A DNA stretch of 64,000 nt, taken from the NCBI GenBank assembly GCA_021796225.1, contig JAJYOL010000002.1:62001-126000 (forward strand), in the 5' to 3' direction. Positions 24,299-32,389 of this stretch are shown one piece after another. This DNA is from Microcaldota archaeon. Lineage in GTDB: Archaea > Micrarchaeota > Micrarchaeia > Micrarchaeales > CABMGC01. Positions within the stretch are counted from its first letter, which is position 1. The number at the start of each line of letters is the position of its first letter. Under the pieces are notes generated by a model that had not been told where the DNA came from, did not search any database, and saw only the letters and a list, made by a program, of their open reading frames with translations. Made by a program: the position numbers and the translations under genes.

Positions 24299-25693
24299 CT
24301 TGAATTTGTAGAAGCGCAGAAGTTCCGACAGTGCGGCCGCCGCGGCTGCTGGAGAATCGTATACGGGCAAACCGGCGCTTTCCATCATTATCTTATGCAT
24401 CATCGTGTACGAAGAACCTATGCTTATGTTTATCATGGGTTTCGCACTCTTGTCCTTGTATTCTATGAGTTTTGATGCTACCCGTGAATCTGCGCCAGGA
24501 GTCTGAAACAGCGTTATCACTATGAGCATGTCTATGTTCTGATCGGCCTGTAGGGCAGCAAGCGCGTCGCCGTATCTTTTATCATCGGCATCTCCGGCGA
24601 GATCTAACGGGTTTCTTATATTTACAAGTGCAGGCATTGTCTTTTTCAGTGCGGCCGTGGTTTCCTTTCCGAATTCGGCTAGACGCAAATCTCTTGTTGA
24701 CGCTATTGCATCGGTAGTCAACACTCCGGCCCCTCCGCCATTGGTAAGTATTGCAACTCTGGGACCGTTTGGCTCCGGTTCCGATGCGAATATTTTTGCA
24801 TAGTACAGAAGATCCTTTATGTCGTGCGCTATCGTGAATCCGGCCTGCCTGAAGACGGCTTCGTGTGTTTGATAGTTTCCTGCCAGCGCTGCGGTATGTG
24901 AATGCGCAGCCTGTTGTCCAGCGGCAGTGAGACCTGCTTTGAGTATTACAATCGGTTTCTTTTTACCGGCTTCCTTTGCTATGCGTAGAAATTCCTTTCC
25001 GCGATTAATGCCTTCCACGTACATGACTATTACACGGGTTTCCTTGTCATGCATCAGGTAATCGAGTATGTCGACTTCGTCCACATGTGCAGCATTTCCG
25101 TATGAAAAGAATTTTGACATTCCGAATCCTTCGCCCACTATCAAATCCAGGATGGTGCTCCCTACGGCGCCGCTCTGCGCCACGAAACTTACTCCGCCTA
25201 TTTGTGGCTTGCTGAGTTTGTACGTCGGAAGGAACAGCGTGTCGCTTCTTGAACGCGAATCCATTACGCCAAGGCAATTAGGCCCGAGGGTCGGCATGCC
25301 GTATTTTTCCGCGACGTCGGCCATCTGTTTCTGCAGGTCCACATTGCCTATTTCGGCAAATCCGCCGCTTACCACCACAGCGGTTCTGGCTCCAGCCTTT
25401 CCGCATTCCTCGAGGACCTGCGGGACAAACTGTGCAGGAATCGCTATTATTGCAAGATCCACCTTTTTCTTGATGTCGCCGATATTTTTGTATGTTTTAA
25501 TGTCGAGTATGTCTTCTCCGCTTTTGTTTACAGGATATATCTTTCCCTCATATCCCGAATTTATGTAATTCTGAAGTATCACGTGGCCCACTTTTGACGG
25601 ATCTCTGGATGCGCCGATAATGGCGACGCTTTTAGGCTTAAGCATGGGTTTGAGGTTTTTCCTCTTGTACTTCGCGGAGTTTTTTGCAGTCAT
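24287..25693 (-). CDS. acdA: ADP-forming acyl/acetyl-CoA synthetase, alpha subunit
   Basis: A 468-residue subunit that makes ATP from ADP, phosphate and an acyl-CoA. The CoA-binding Rossmann domain starts KSVAIIGASRDPSKVGHVIL. Two succinyl-CoA-synthetase-like domains follow, with GPNCLGVMD, VAQSGAVGS and the phospho-histidine motif HSHTAALAG (H266). It overlaps the beta subunit gene by 4 nt. This enzyme is the usual substrate-level phosphorylation step in fermenting archaea. It overlaps the end of mre11 by 12 nt on the opposite strand. Confidence 0.95.
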   Translation of the reverse strand: MTAKNSAKYKRKNLKPMLKPKSVAIIGASRDPSKVGHVILQNYINSGYEGKIYPVNKSGEDILDIKTYKNIGDIKKKVDLAIIAIPAQFVPQVLEECGKAGARTAVVVSGGFAEIGNVDLQKQMADVAEKYGMPTLGPNCLGVMDSRSRSDTLFLPTYKLSKPQIGGVSFVAQSGAVGSTILDLIVGEGFGMSKFFSYGNAAHVDEVDILDYLMHDKETRVIVMYVEGINRGKEFLRIAKEAGKKKPIVILKAGLTAAGQQAAHSHTAALAGNYQTHEAVFRQAGFTIAHDIKDLLYYAKIFASEPEPNGPRVAILTNGGGAGVLTTDAIASTRDLRLAEFGKETTAALKKTMPALVNIRNPLDLAGDADDKRYGDALAALQADQNIDMLIVITLFQTPGADSRVASKLIEYKDKSAKPMINISIGSSYTMMHKIMMESAGLPVYDSPAAAAAALSELLRFYKFKSRK

Positions 25694-26316
25694 TCCAATA
25701 CCCTTATGTCGACTATGTCATAGCCTTCTTCGGTTATTATCACCGGATTCAGGTCAAGTTCGGATATCTCCGGATGATCGTTCACCATGCGGGATACCTT
25801 CATCAATATCGATTCTATCATCGGAGCTCTGGCTCCGGCGGATGTTATTACGGAGGAGGAACGAAGCTGTTGAAGCATGTCGGTTGCGTCGTATTTTGTT
25901 ATCGGGGCTATGCGTATGGCAACGTCCTTGAATGCTTCGACGTATATTCCGCCAAGGCCTATCAGCACGGTTTTTCCGAATTCGGGATCCGTATTGCTCC
26001 CTATTATTATCTCTATGCCCCCTTTGGACATTCTCTGCGCTATTATTTTGCACGGTTGGAGAGGGCGTGCCTTCTTTTCCAGATATTCATATGCATCGCG
26101 GATTTCCTTTTCTCCGGATAAATCGGCTTTTACGAGGCCGGCTTTTGATTTATGCAATGCCTTGTCCGAAAGAACTTTCAATACTATTTTTTTGCCTTTG
26201 GAAAAATTGATCGCCTCCTTCGCGCTTTCCACATATGCGCTTTCTATACTGCTGAGACCGTATTTCGAAAGAAGATCCCTGGCTTTCATATAGTCAAGAA
26301 GGTTTGTTTTCATCAT
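25690..26316 (-). CDS. acdB: ADP-forming acyl/acetyl-CoA synthetase, beta subunit
   Basis: A 208-residue ATP-grasp subunit. Motifs: KKIVLKVLSDKALHKSKAGL (nucleotide-binding loop), IIIGSNTDPEFGKTVLIGLGG, VAIRIAPI and ELDLNPVIITEEG. Length is near the 230 residues of Pyrococcus beta subunits. It starts with ATG ATG, 3 nt after the stop of the tail-anchored wHTH gene, so the three genes form one unit. Confidence 0.93.
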   Translation of the reverse strand: MMKTNLLDYMKARDLLSKYGLSSIESAYVESAKEAINFSKGKKIVLKVLSDKALHKSKAGLVKADLSGEKEIRDAYEYLEKKARPLQPCKIIAQRMSKGGIEIIIGSNTDPEFGKTVLIGLGGIYVEAFKDVAIRIAPITKYDATDMLQQLRSSSVITSAGARAPMIESILMKVSRMVNDHPEISELDLNPVIITEEGYDIVDIRVLE

Positions 26317-26319
26317 GTA

Positions 26320-27114
26320 TCACGTGTGCACTAAACCTTTTAATACGGCCAGCACTATCACTACCACCGCAGCTATCACAAACGTTACTGCGATGTACTT
26401 AACTTTTGGCTTTGGTTTTTTATGGATAGGAATTGTTGCACTCTGAGAAGCAGGATTTGAAATCGGAGGCGCTGCAGGCGGAGTGGTAATCTGCGTTGGT
26501 GCTTGTGGAACAGACTGTGTCATCGGAGGGGTAACAGTATGTGAAACCGGACTCGAAGGCTGGGAAGGCATCTGCGGTTGAATCGGGGGAGGAGTGGAAT
26601 TTCCAGATTGCACTGGATGCTGCTGTTGTACCGTTGTAGTAGCATTTGCCTGGGGAACGGTTTTGTGGTTCGTCTTGAGAAACCCGCTTTCCGTAAGCAT
26701 CAGGTCGACTCCGCCACTCTTCAATTCATATATTATGAAACCCTGCTTTGTAAGCTTGTACAGTCGGAGTGCAAGATCCTTAGGGCGCAGATTCATCGTA
26801 TTCTGCAATTCTACAGGCATGCGCTTGCCTCCGGAAAGCTGCAGCAGTATTGCATCGTCTAGATTGTCAAACGGCTCGGCGGCTTTGGAATCCGCTTCCG
26901 CGATAAGCGCTTTGCCCGCATCGGTTATCAGCATTTCGTTTGGCCCTGGATAATAAGCGGTAAAGTCGATAAGGCCGTGCTGTTTTAGCGTGCCGGCAAG
27001 ATTCGAAGCGTCGAAAATGCTGGAGTTTATTGCACTGCCAAACCGTTCAAGAGCCATGTTCGGTGTTATCTTAAGCAGGCCGGCGAGCTCCAGAAAGGTT
27101 ATTTCTTCAGGCAT
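26320..27114 (-). CDS. Winged-helix protein with Pro-rich linker and C-terminal membrane anchor
   Basis: A 264-residue protein without a family I can name. Residues 1-160 are two winged-helix-like units (FLELAGLLKITPNMALERFG; MNLRPKDLALRLYKLTKQGF then YELKSGGVDLMLTESGF). A linker of about 75 residues rich in Pro, Gln, Thr and Ser follows. The end has a basic patch (HKKPKPKVK) and one membrane helix (AVTFVIAAVVVIVLAVL). DNA-binding-like domains would face the cytoplasm. ATG at 27114 fits a leaderless start about 25 nt from the TATA box. It heads the acdBA operon. Confidence 0.78.
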   Translation of the reverse strand: MPEEITFLELAGLLKITPNMALERFGSAINSSIFDASNLAGTLKQHGLIDFTAYYPGPNEMLITDAGKALIAEADSKAAEPFDNLDDAILLQLSGGKRMPVELQNTMNLRPKDLALRLYKLTKQGFIIYELKSGGVDLMLTESGFLKTNHKTVPQANATTTVQQQHPVQSGNSTPPPIQPQMPSQPSSPVSHTVTPPMTQSVPQAPTQITTPPAAPPISNPASQSATIPIHKKPKPKVKYIAVTFVIAAVVVIVLAVLKGLVHT

Positions 27115-27136
27115 GGTATCGCTAATTCTTACATAA

Positions 27137-27148
27137 GAATAAATAAAA
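27137..27148. promoter_or_regulatory. A/T-rich core promoter between divergent genes
   Basis: TTTTTATTTATT on the minus strand is about 25 nt before ATG 27114 (leaderless). Read on the plus strand, AATAAATAAAAA could serve the gene starting at 27180. The two promoters appear to overlap. Confidence 0.5.
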
Positions 27149-27179
27149 AGCTTCATACCCTAAATCTGTCTGTGAGTTT

Positions 27180-28427
27180 TTGGAAGCCAGATTTTTAGGA
27201 GGAGCGGGAGAGGTAGGACGGTCGGGAATTCTGCTTCACGGTGAAAAGGACATTCTGCTGGATTACGGAGTAAAGGTGGAAAACGGAGGGGAATATCCGC
27301 TGGTACCGGAACATGTAGACGCATACGTTCTCAGCCATGCGCACCTTGACCATAGCGGAGCGGCACCTATACTCTATAAACACGAATTCCCGGAAGCGAT
27401 GGGAACCCCGCCTACCAAAGAGCTTACCAACCTGCTCCTTGAGGATTCCCTGAAGATAAGCATGAAGGAAGGAGGGCAGAAAAAGTTTTCGCGAAAGGAC
27501 ATGAAGCTTTTTCTTGAAAATTACGTCCCGTTTTCATTCGGAAGCGGACGAGACGTGGGCAACTACAACATAACGCTGCATGATGCGGGCCATATAGCCG
27601 GGAGCAGCATATCGCTCATAGAAAATAGAAAGGGACGACGGCTTGCATATACAGGGGATTTCAAGCTTTCGCCGCAGTTTCTGCAGAAGGGCGCTGACAT
27701 CGTCAAGACCGACATACTGATAACGGAATCGACATATGCGGTTAAGGAGCACCCGGATAGAAACGAATTGATCAGAAACTTTGTCTCTTCAATACGCGAA
27801 GTCATAAGCTCAGGGGGCATCGCATTGCTCCCCGTTTTCGCCGTTGGAAGAGCGCAGGAAATACTAGCAGTCCTTGAAAAGCACGGACTTGCAAATACGG
27901 CATTTCTTGACGGGATGGCTAAGAAGGCAACAGAGATAGTAATGCGGCATAGCGAGTACGTACAAAATGCGGGCATACTCGAACGTGCGGTAAATAGGGT
28001 TGGATGGGTTGAGAGCGGGGAAGGGCGAAGACGCGTGCTTACTGGAGGAAACATCATACTTACAACGGCAGGGATGCTTAACGGCGGACCGGTGCTCAAT
28101 TACATCAGAAAGTTGAATAAGCATTCGAAGATATTCCTTACAGGCTACCAGGTCGAAGGAACCAATGGGAGACTGCTTACCGAAGGAAAGCCGTTGAACA
28201 TAGACGGACATAAGTACAAGATAGATACGCCGTGGGAGTTTTACGACTTCTCTGCGCACGCGGGAAGATCCGACATCCGCGAATACATAAAGAGGAGCGG
28301 TGCACAGACTGTTGTTTGTGTGCATGGCGACGCGGACAATTCTAACGCTTTGGCCGAAGAATTGAAGCTGGAGGGATACGACGCTTACGCGCCGAAAATC
28401 GGGGAAAGCATCCGTCTCGATTTCTGA
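27180..28427 (+). CDS. Beta-CASP metallo-beta-lactamase-fold ribonuclease (aCPSF2/RNase J-like)
   Basis: A 415-residue RNA-processing nuclease. Lactamase motifs: LLDYG (1), SHAHLDHSG (2), LHDAGHIAGSS (3) and YTGDFK (4). Beta-CASP motifs: the acidic residue in ITESTY (A), FSAHAGRSD (B) and CVHGD (C). There are no N-terminal KH domains, so it is not the aCPSF1 terminator factor. It fits the shorter archaeal CPSF-like or RNase J group, which contains 5'-3' exonucleases and endonucleases. The start is TTG at 27180; no better start exists upstream. Confidence 0.9.
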   Translation: MEARFLGGAGEVGRSGILLHGEKDILLDYGVKVENGGEYPLVPEHVDAYVLSHAHLDHSGAAPILYKHEFPEAMGTPPTKELTNLLLEDSLKISMKEGGQKKFSRKDMKLFLENYVPFSFGSGRDVGNYNITLHDAGHIAGSSISLIENRKGRRLAYTGDFKLSPQFLQKGADIVKTDILITESTYAVKEHPDRNELIRNFVSSIREVISSGGIALLPVFAVGRAQEILAVLEKHGLANTAFLDGMAKKATEIVMRHSEYVQNAGILERAVNRVGWVESGEGRRRVLTGGNIILTTAGMLNGGPVLNYIRKLNKHSKIFLTGYQVEGTNGRLLTEGKPLNIDGHKYKIDTPWEFYDFSAHAGRSDIREYIKRSGAQTVVCVHGDADNSNALAEELKLEGYDAYAPKIGESIRLDF

Positions 28428-28468
28428 TATTACGCATTGCTGACGCTATAACTTAGGGTGAATAAAAT

Positions 28469-28484
28469 CCGCACATGCGTGCGG
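28469..28484. terminator. Hairpin between convergent genes
   Basis: CCGCAC-ATGC-GTGCGG is a perfect 6-bp stem with a 4-nt loop in the 81-nt gap between the beta-CASP gene and the SSB-like gene, which converge. It could serve both directions, but there is no strong T-run, so the terminator role is tentative. Confidence 0.35.
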
Positions 28485-28508
28485 AACGTCAAATCAAGGA
28501 ATAGGAAA

Positions 28509-28853
28509 TTATTCTGGGAAGTCTTCGTCTGCAGGCTCTGCAGATTCCACGCTTCCGCTTCCTTTTTCAAGAACTTCTATCTTGCCATACTTTCCTGTTG
28601 AAAGCTGCGGCGTTCCCTTGTATTCGCTGACGTAGCCGTTTGTTACCTTTACCTTGTCTCCTACGTCTATGGCGCCTATGTCCTTCTCCCAGAGAGACAT
28701 GACTATGCTCCCGGAATCGTCCTTTAGCGTTGCTCTTGCAACATTAAGTCTCTTGCCATATTTCGTTATGACTTCTCTAGGCTCTGCCTTTTCTACTACC
28801 GTAGCCTCTATTTCAACACTGCTCGCGCCTGCTTTTAGCTCGCTTATCTTCAC
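28509..28853 (-). CDS. Single-OB-fold DNA-binding protein with acidic tail (SSB-like)
   Basis: A 114-residue protein. Residues 1-92 are one OB fold (EIEATVVEKAEPREVITKYG, VARATLKDDSGSIVMSLWEK, GDKVKVTNGYVSEYKGTPQL), resembling crenarchaeal SSB and the SOSS-B/RPA-like group. The last about 20 residues are flexible and acidic, ending ADEDFPE. This recalls the DDDIPF-type tip that recruits partners in bacterial SSB. It probably binds single-stranded DNA during replication and repair. RPA elsewhere in the genome cannot be excluded. Confidence 0.8.
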   Translation of the reverse strand: MKISELKAGASSVEIEATVVEKAEPREVITKYGKRLNVARATLKDDSGSIVMSLWEKDIGAIDVGDKVKVTNGYVSEYKGTPQLSTGKYGKIEVLEKGSGSVESAEPADEDFPE

Positions 28854-28897
28854 TTAATCACCATAAATAGTAAGATAGAGTTGCATAAATAGATATA

Positions 28898-29257
28898 TTA
28901 ATCTTTGTCCATTTTTCGGGCGTTTTCAGCCATTGGGGAGGTTTTAACGACGTAATCTGAGAGCGTGAGCACCGTTCCTGACGTCTTTAGCGTATATATG
29001 CCGGTATCCGTGCCGTTTAGCTCTTTTATAAATGCAAGTGCGAGAATGGCCTTGCGCTCCTGCCCGCGGGCTACACGCAGTATGAATGTGCCGAAATCAG
29101 TAGTTTTTATTATGCGGGGGCTTGCATCGATATACCCGAATTCCCCAAGATAACGCTGCAGCGCCTTTGCAAGCGAAGATTGGAATTCCTTTGCATTGCA
29201 ATCCATTTTCACTGCGGTTTTCGCCAGTACATACCTGTATTTCCTTCTGCTAATCAA
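28898..29257 (-). CDS. rnp2: RNase P protein component 2 (Pop5 family)
   Basis: A 119-residue protein with the Pop5/Rpp14 pattern: an RRKYRYVLAK opening strand, the FGTFILRVARGQERKAILAL core and the C-terminal SGTVLTLSDYV. It pairs with Rnp3 to activate RNase P RNA for tRNA 5' maturation. The start overlaps the rnp3 stop by 8 nt, so the two form an operon. The C-terminal basic helix is short. Sequence similarity is modest, but the partner gene supports the call. Confidence 0.78.
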   Translation of the reverse strand: MISRRKYRYVLAKTAVKMDCNAKEFQSSLAKALQRYLGEFGYIDASPRIIKTTDFGTFILRVARGQERKAILALAFIKELNGTDTGIYTLKTSGTVLTLSDYVVKTSPMAENARKMDKD

Positions 29258-29762
29258 TCAAATCACCGAGTTTGGACATTGCCTCTTTGGCATTTTTTTC
29301 CGGAAAACCGAGCATTACGCCGACTTCGAACAGTTGAAGCGAAGAGAGCAATTGGTTTTTGTTTGATGCCATCGTAGCCAGTATTGGCGTAGCGTCGTAC
29401 TCCAGCACCACAGACACTAAACGGCGCGCCCTTGCTATTGAACGCAGTTCCTGCGGCTTATCTTTTGAAAATATCCTTGATACCGGTATCAATATCGGTT
29501 TGCCTGTCTCCGATGCTGCGGCAACAACCTTGTTCATGGCTTCGAAATCGTCGAAACAGAAAAATGCAGTAGAATTAGAATGAAGAGAGCGCATGAACAT
29601 TCCGGGCTCTTTCCCGTAGAGAATTGAGGGCTTTGCCGTGTTCCCAACGTGTTTCTCAGATACGATGAAATCTGTGCCGATGCCTGCTATAGCGGCATAT
29701 CCCAAAAGACCCGGATCGTGTTTGGTAAATGCAGAAGCTTCGGCAAGATCATAATATTTCAT
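29250..29762 (-). CDS. rnp3: RNase P protein component 3 (Rpp30 family), short
   Basis: A 170-residue TIM-barrel-like protein. It starts MKYYDLAEASAF and has the typical late segment LVSVVLEYDATPILATMASN followed by a run of helices. Family members are usually about 200-220 residues. The N-terminal barrel strands appear condensed. It overlaps rnp2 by 8 nt, and this linkage is the main support. Together they are the Pop5-Rpp30 heterodimer of RNase P. Confidence 0.72.
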   Translation of the reverse strand: MKYYDLAEASAFTKHDPGLLGYAAIAGIGTDFIVSEKHVGNTAKPSILYGKEPGMFMRSLHSNSTAFFCFDDFEAMNKVVAAASETGKPILIPVSRIFSKDKPQELRSIARARRLVSVVLEYDATPILATMASNKNQLLSSLQLFEVGVMLGFPEKNAKEAMSKLGDLID

Positions 29763-29788
29763 CGTTACACCGGCACTGCCGTGCCCCT

Positions 29789-30175
29789 TTATGCTACACC
29801 GTCGGATTGGTCGGATTGCGCCTGCTTGTACATTTGTGTAAGCTTTGCGCCGAGGGTCTTTTCCTTTTCCTTAAATTCGTTGTATTGCTTTGTAGCTGCC
29901 TGGATCCTTACACCTGTAAGCTCTATCCTGTCCTTAAGGTCCGTTTGTGCCTTTTCCTTTGGGGTTTCCACCATTATTCCCCCTACGGAGAAATAAATTT
30001 TGCCCGATGAGCTTTCGACTTCTTTTGACGCCCTTTCAAAATCGGCTTTTGCGGCCTGGAGCTGATCCAGCTGTATCGCGGCATTCCTCAACTGCTCCTG
30101 AAGTACTTGATAGTCTCTTATTAGCTTCTCCACGTCCTGCCCCTGCTGGGATGCGGGTTGTTCTTGTGCTGACAT
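29789..30175 (-). CDS. pfdB: Prefoldin beta subunit
   Basis: A 128-residue protein with two coiled-coil helices (VEKLIRDYQVLQEQLRNAAI; KQYNEFKEKEKTLGAKLTQM) around a beta hairpin, KIYFSVGGIMVETPKEKAQ. This is the beta-class prefoldin layout. In an alpha2-beta4 hexamer it hands unfolded proteins to the thermosome. The first 12 residues are Gln/Ser-rich and disordered. It ends 26 nt before rnp3 and is divergent from the next HTH gene. Confidence 0.88.
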   Translation of the reverse strand: MSAQEQPASQQGQDVEKLIRDYQVLQEQLRNAAIQLDQLQAAKADFERASKEVESSSGKIYFSVGGIMVETPKEKAQTDLKDRIELTGVRIQAATKQYNEFKEKEKTLGAKLTQMYKQAQSDQSDGVA

Positions 30176-30252
30176 AATATCACGTTTATTAGTTTTGTGG
30201 ACACTATATGTTTTTATTCAGTAATAAATGTTTGCACGTCAACGGTGTCCAG

Positions 30253-30723
30253 ATGACAATCAACGAGTCTGAGCTAATCCAAAAGGAGATAACTGTAAGA
30301 AACGTCAGACTCACCGCCGAGGTGCTGGAAACGAGACGCGCATCGATAAGATGGCTTGCGCTGTCTCTCGGAATACTTAATCCTGGAGAATCACGGCTTG
30401 GAGCCCTTGCGGTGCTTGATGCGTTGGTACATTTCCAGTTTGTCAAAAAGACCGACCCAGGAGTAAAGGAAATGATGGAATATATTGGAAGCAATTGGGA
30501 ACCGATAAACGAGAAGACATTGCGCTATCATCTCCTGCGCTTCAAGAAAATGGGCATTGTTGAGAACGGGCAGGGAACGTTCTGTTTCAAGAAACCTGGA
30601 ATCGGAGACCGATTTGATGCATTAATATGGTCCGCAGGTCTTTTCAATTCGGATTACAAAGAGATATCGGAAAAGATAGGAGAAGTTGTACGAAGCATAC
30701 AGGAAAAAGGAACTCATGCTTAA
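30253..30723 (+). CDS. Helix-turn-helix protein of unknown target
   Basis: A 156-residue soluble protein. Its middle (LGALAVLDALVHFQFVKKTD) and EPINEKTLRYHLLRFKKMGI look like a winged helix with a recognition helix, followed by a short wing (VENGQGTFCFKKPG). No named family is recognised. ATG at 30253 is chosen for the GGTG 6 nt upstream; an open frame before it has no such site. It ends 19 nt before a large surface-protein gene and might regulate it. Confidence 0.65.
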   Translation: MTINESELIQKEITVRNVRLTAEVLETRRASIRWLALSLGILNPGESRLGALAVLDALVHFQFVKKTDPGVKEMMEYIGSNWEPINEKTLRYHLLRFKKMGIVENGQGTFCFKKPGIGDRFDALIWSAGLFNSDYKEISEKIGEVVRSIQEKGTHA

Positions 30724-30742
30724 TTCATAACGTGCTGATTTG

Positions 30743-32371
30743 ATGAAAAAGGAAAATTACTTTTGGGTTGCATTTGCATTGATAATGGTCGTGGGAGGGT
30801 CCTATCTGGTCTATTCCAGATATTATGCGCCTACAACAGTCAGCATAAGCGTGAGCTTGGGAAATAGAAACGGCAACCTTTCCATATATCCGTATCAGGA
30901 AGTCAGCCTGCCAGTAACGATAAACAATACAGGAAGTACAGGGATAATTGATATGGGTGTCAGCACTCTTGTCAACGGCAATTCGACTTATGTTTACGGG
31001 GTTACGCTGCCTGCGGGTAAATCGGCAACATTCTATTTCAATTACACCGCTGAACGCAACGGCACATATAATCTTACAGTAATGGCAGACCCTGGAAAAT
31101 TATACAATATAGTTGATAGAAACAAAGCTGCGGCTTCGACGATGCTTGATGTGATGTCACCGCAGCTGCCGCAGGCTTACTCTATACTTCCTGCGGGAAA
31201 TGCCACCACTTATGGAAATGAAAACTTGAACACGTTGGGTTACATATTCTATTCATATCTTGCAAAAGATTACGGCATATCGCAATTCAACATTACCAGA
31301 ATGCAGGGGCTCGATTCTTTTCTGACGCCGTTCCTCACAGTAGTTGGAAGTGCGATATCGAACATGGATGTGGCGCATGCGAGCTATGCAAACGGTAGCA
31401 GCGTCTATTCGATATGGATGCAAGGACCTTTGAAGCCGGAGGCAATACATGTCGGCGCCGTAGGAATGAAGCTTAATTCATCAAATTATACAGTAAATGG
31501 AAGCACGGTAACGCTCGTAAGTCTTTCACACAACGAATCGTTGTGCAGTTGGTACTCAAACGGGTGGATAAAGATGCTTGCGGCAGACGGCAACCAGGGA
31601 TGCTTAGCATACATGTCATCGAATGTTGCGCGATTCACGTCAATGCCTAAGATCAATCTGACGAATCCTTTCTATCTTAATGCAACTGCCGGATCCCAGA
31701 TAGAAGTTGTGGGAAATTCGATATATGAAGGATATACCGGAGCGATTGGAAATCTTTCAATTGTTTATACGGGAAGGCAGGCTGGTGCATCCTCATTCGA
31801 CAACGTGTGTATGGGTACAGTATATTTTTACAATAACGTAAGTTACTGCACGGAGTACGTCCAGTCCACAGGGGGCGCGATAAACGCGACTTCGTTGATT
31901 AAGACGTATGCGATGAAAGGAGGATACAACATAACCGCACTTGGAATCGTAAATACTTCGAAAATTCTGCAACAAGTGCCCGTAAGCGCCGCATTGCTTG
32001 ATGGGCTTAACATTACAGGAAGTTCAAAGGCATTCATTTCGGGAATATCGAACGCGTGTTCCTTCAATTCTGCGTTCGGGTGTGCGAATGCGAGTTTTAC
32101 CGACAATGCTCTTTCGATAAAATTGTTTAACGGACTTAATTCGACGGTTAAATTGCTTAATGCAACGTGTGAGGTGTACGGCAATGCAAAGCCTTCCATA
32201 ATAAACGAAAGCCTTCCTTCAAGTAACATCACACAGTTGTCCATACCATGCTATGAAGGAGGTACATTGCTTGGATCAATTCCGGAAGGGTATCAATTCA
32301 CCCTGAACATAAATTATACGGCAAACGGGACGATCTACGGAGCTTTGGGCAATGCATACGTTATAGGCTGA
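30743..32371 (+). CDS. Large secreted or membrane-anchored surface protein, unknown function
   Basis: 542 residues: an N-terminal membrane helix (YFWVAFALIMVVGGSYLVY) and a long extracytoplasmic part. Residues 35-120 look like a CARDB-type immunoglobulin fold (YPYQEVSLPVTINNTGSTG; AERNGTYNLTVMADPG). The rest is unfamiliar, with many N-x-S/T sequons and scattered cysteines (SLCSWYSNG, CSFNSAFGCAN, ATCEVYG) that could form disulfides. There is no C-terminal anchor. It is likely a glycosylated surface protein. ATG at 30743 is chosen over the TTG just before it. Confidence 0.72.
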   Translation: MKKENYFWVAFALIMVVGGSYLVYSRYYAPTTVSISVSLGNRNGNLSIYPYQEVSLPVTINNTGSTGIIDMGVSTLVNGNSTYVYGVTLPAGKSATFYFNYTAERNGTYNLTVMADPGKLYNIVDRNKAAASTMLDVMSPQLPQAYSILPAGNATTYGNENLNTLGYIFYSYLAKDYGISQFNITRMQGLDSFLTPFLTVVGSAISNMDVAHASYANGSSVYSIWMQGPLKPEAIHVGAVGMKLNSSNYTVNGSTVTLVSLSHNESLCSWYSNGWIKMLAADGNQGCLAYMSSNVARFTSMPKINLTNPFYLNATAGSQIEVVGNSIYEGYTGAIGNLSIVYTGRQAGASSFDNVCMGTVYFYNNVSYCTEYVQSTGGAINATSLIKTYAMKGGYNITALGIVNTSKILQQVPVSAALLDGLNITGSSKAFISGISNACSFNSAFGCANASFTDNALSIKLFNGLNSTVKLLNATCEVYGNAKPSIINESLPSSNITQLSIPCYEGGTLLGSIPEGYQFTLNINYTANGTIYGALGNAYVIG

Positions 32372-32389
32372 CAGTAATGCTTGATTTTG

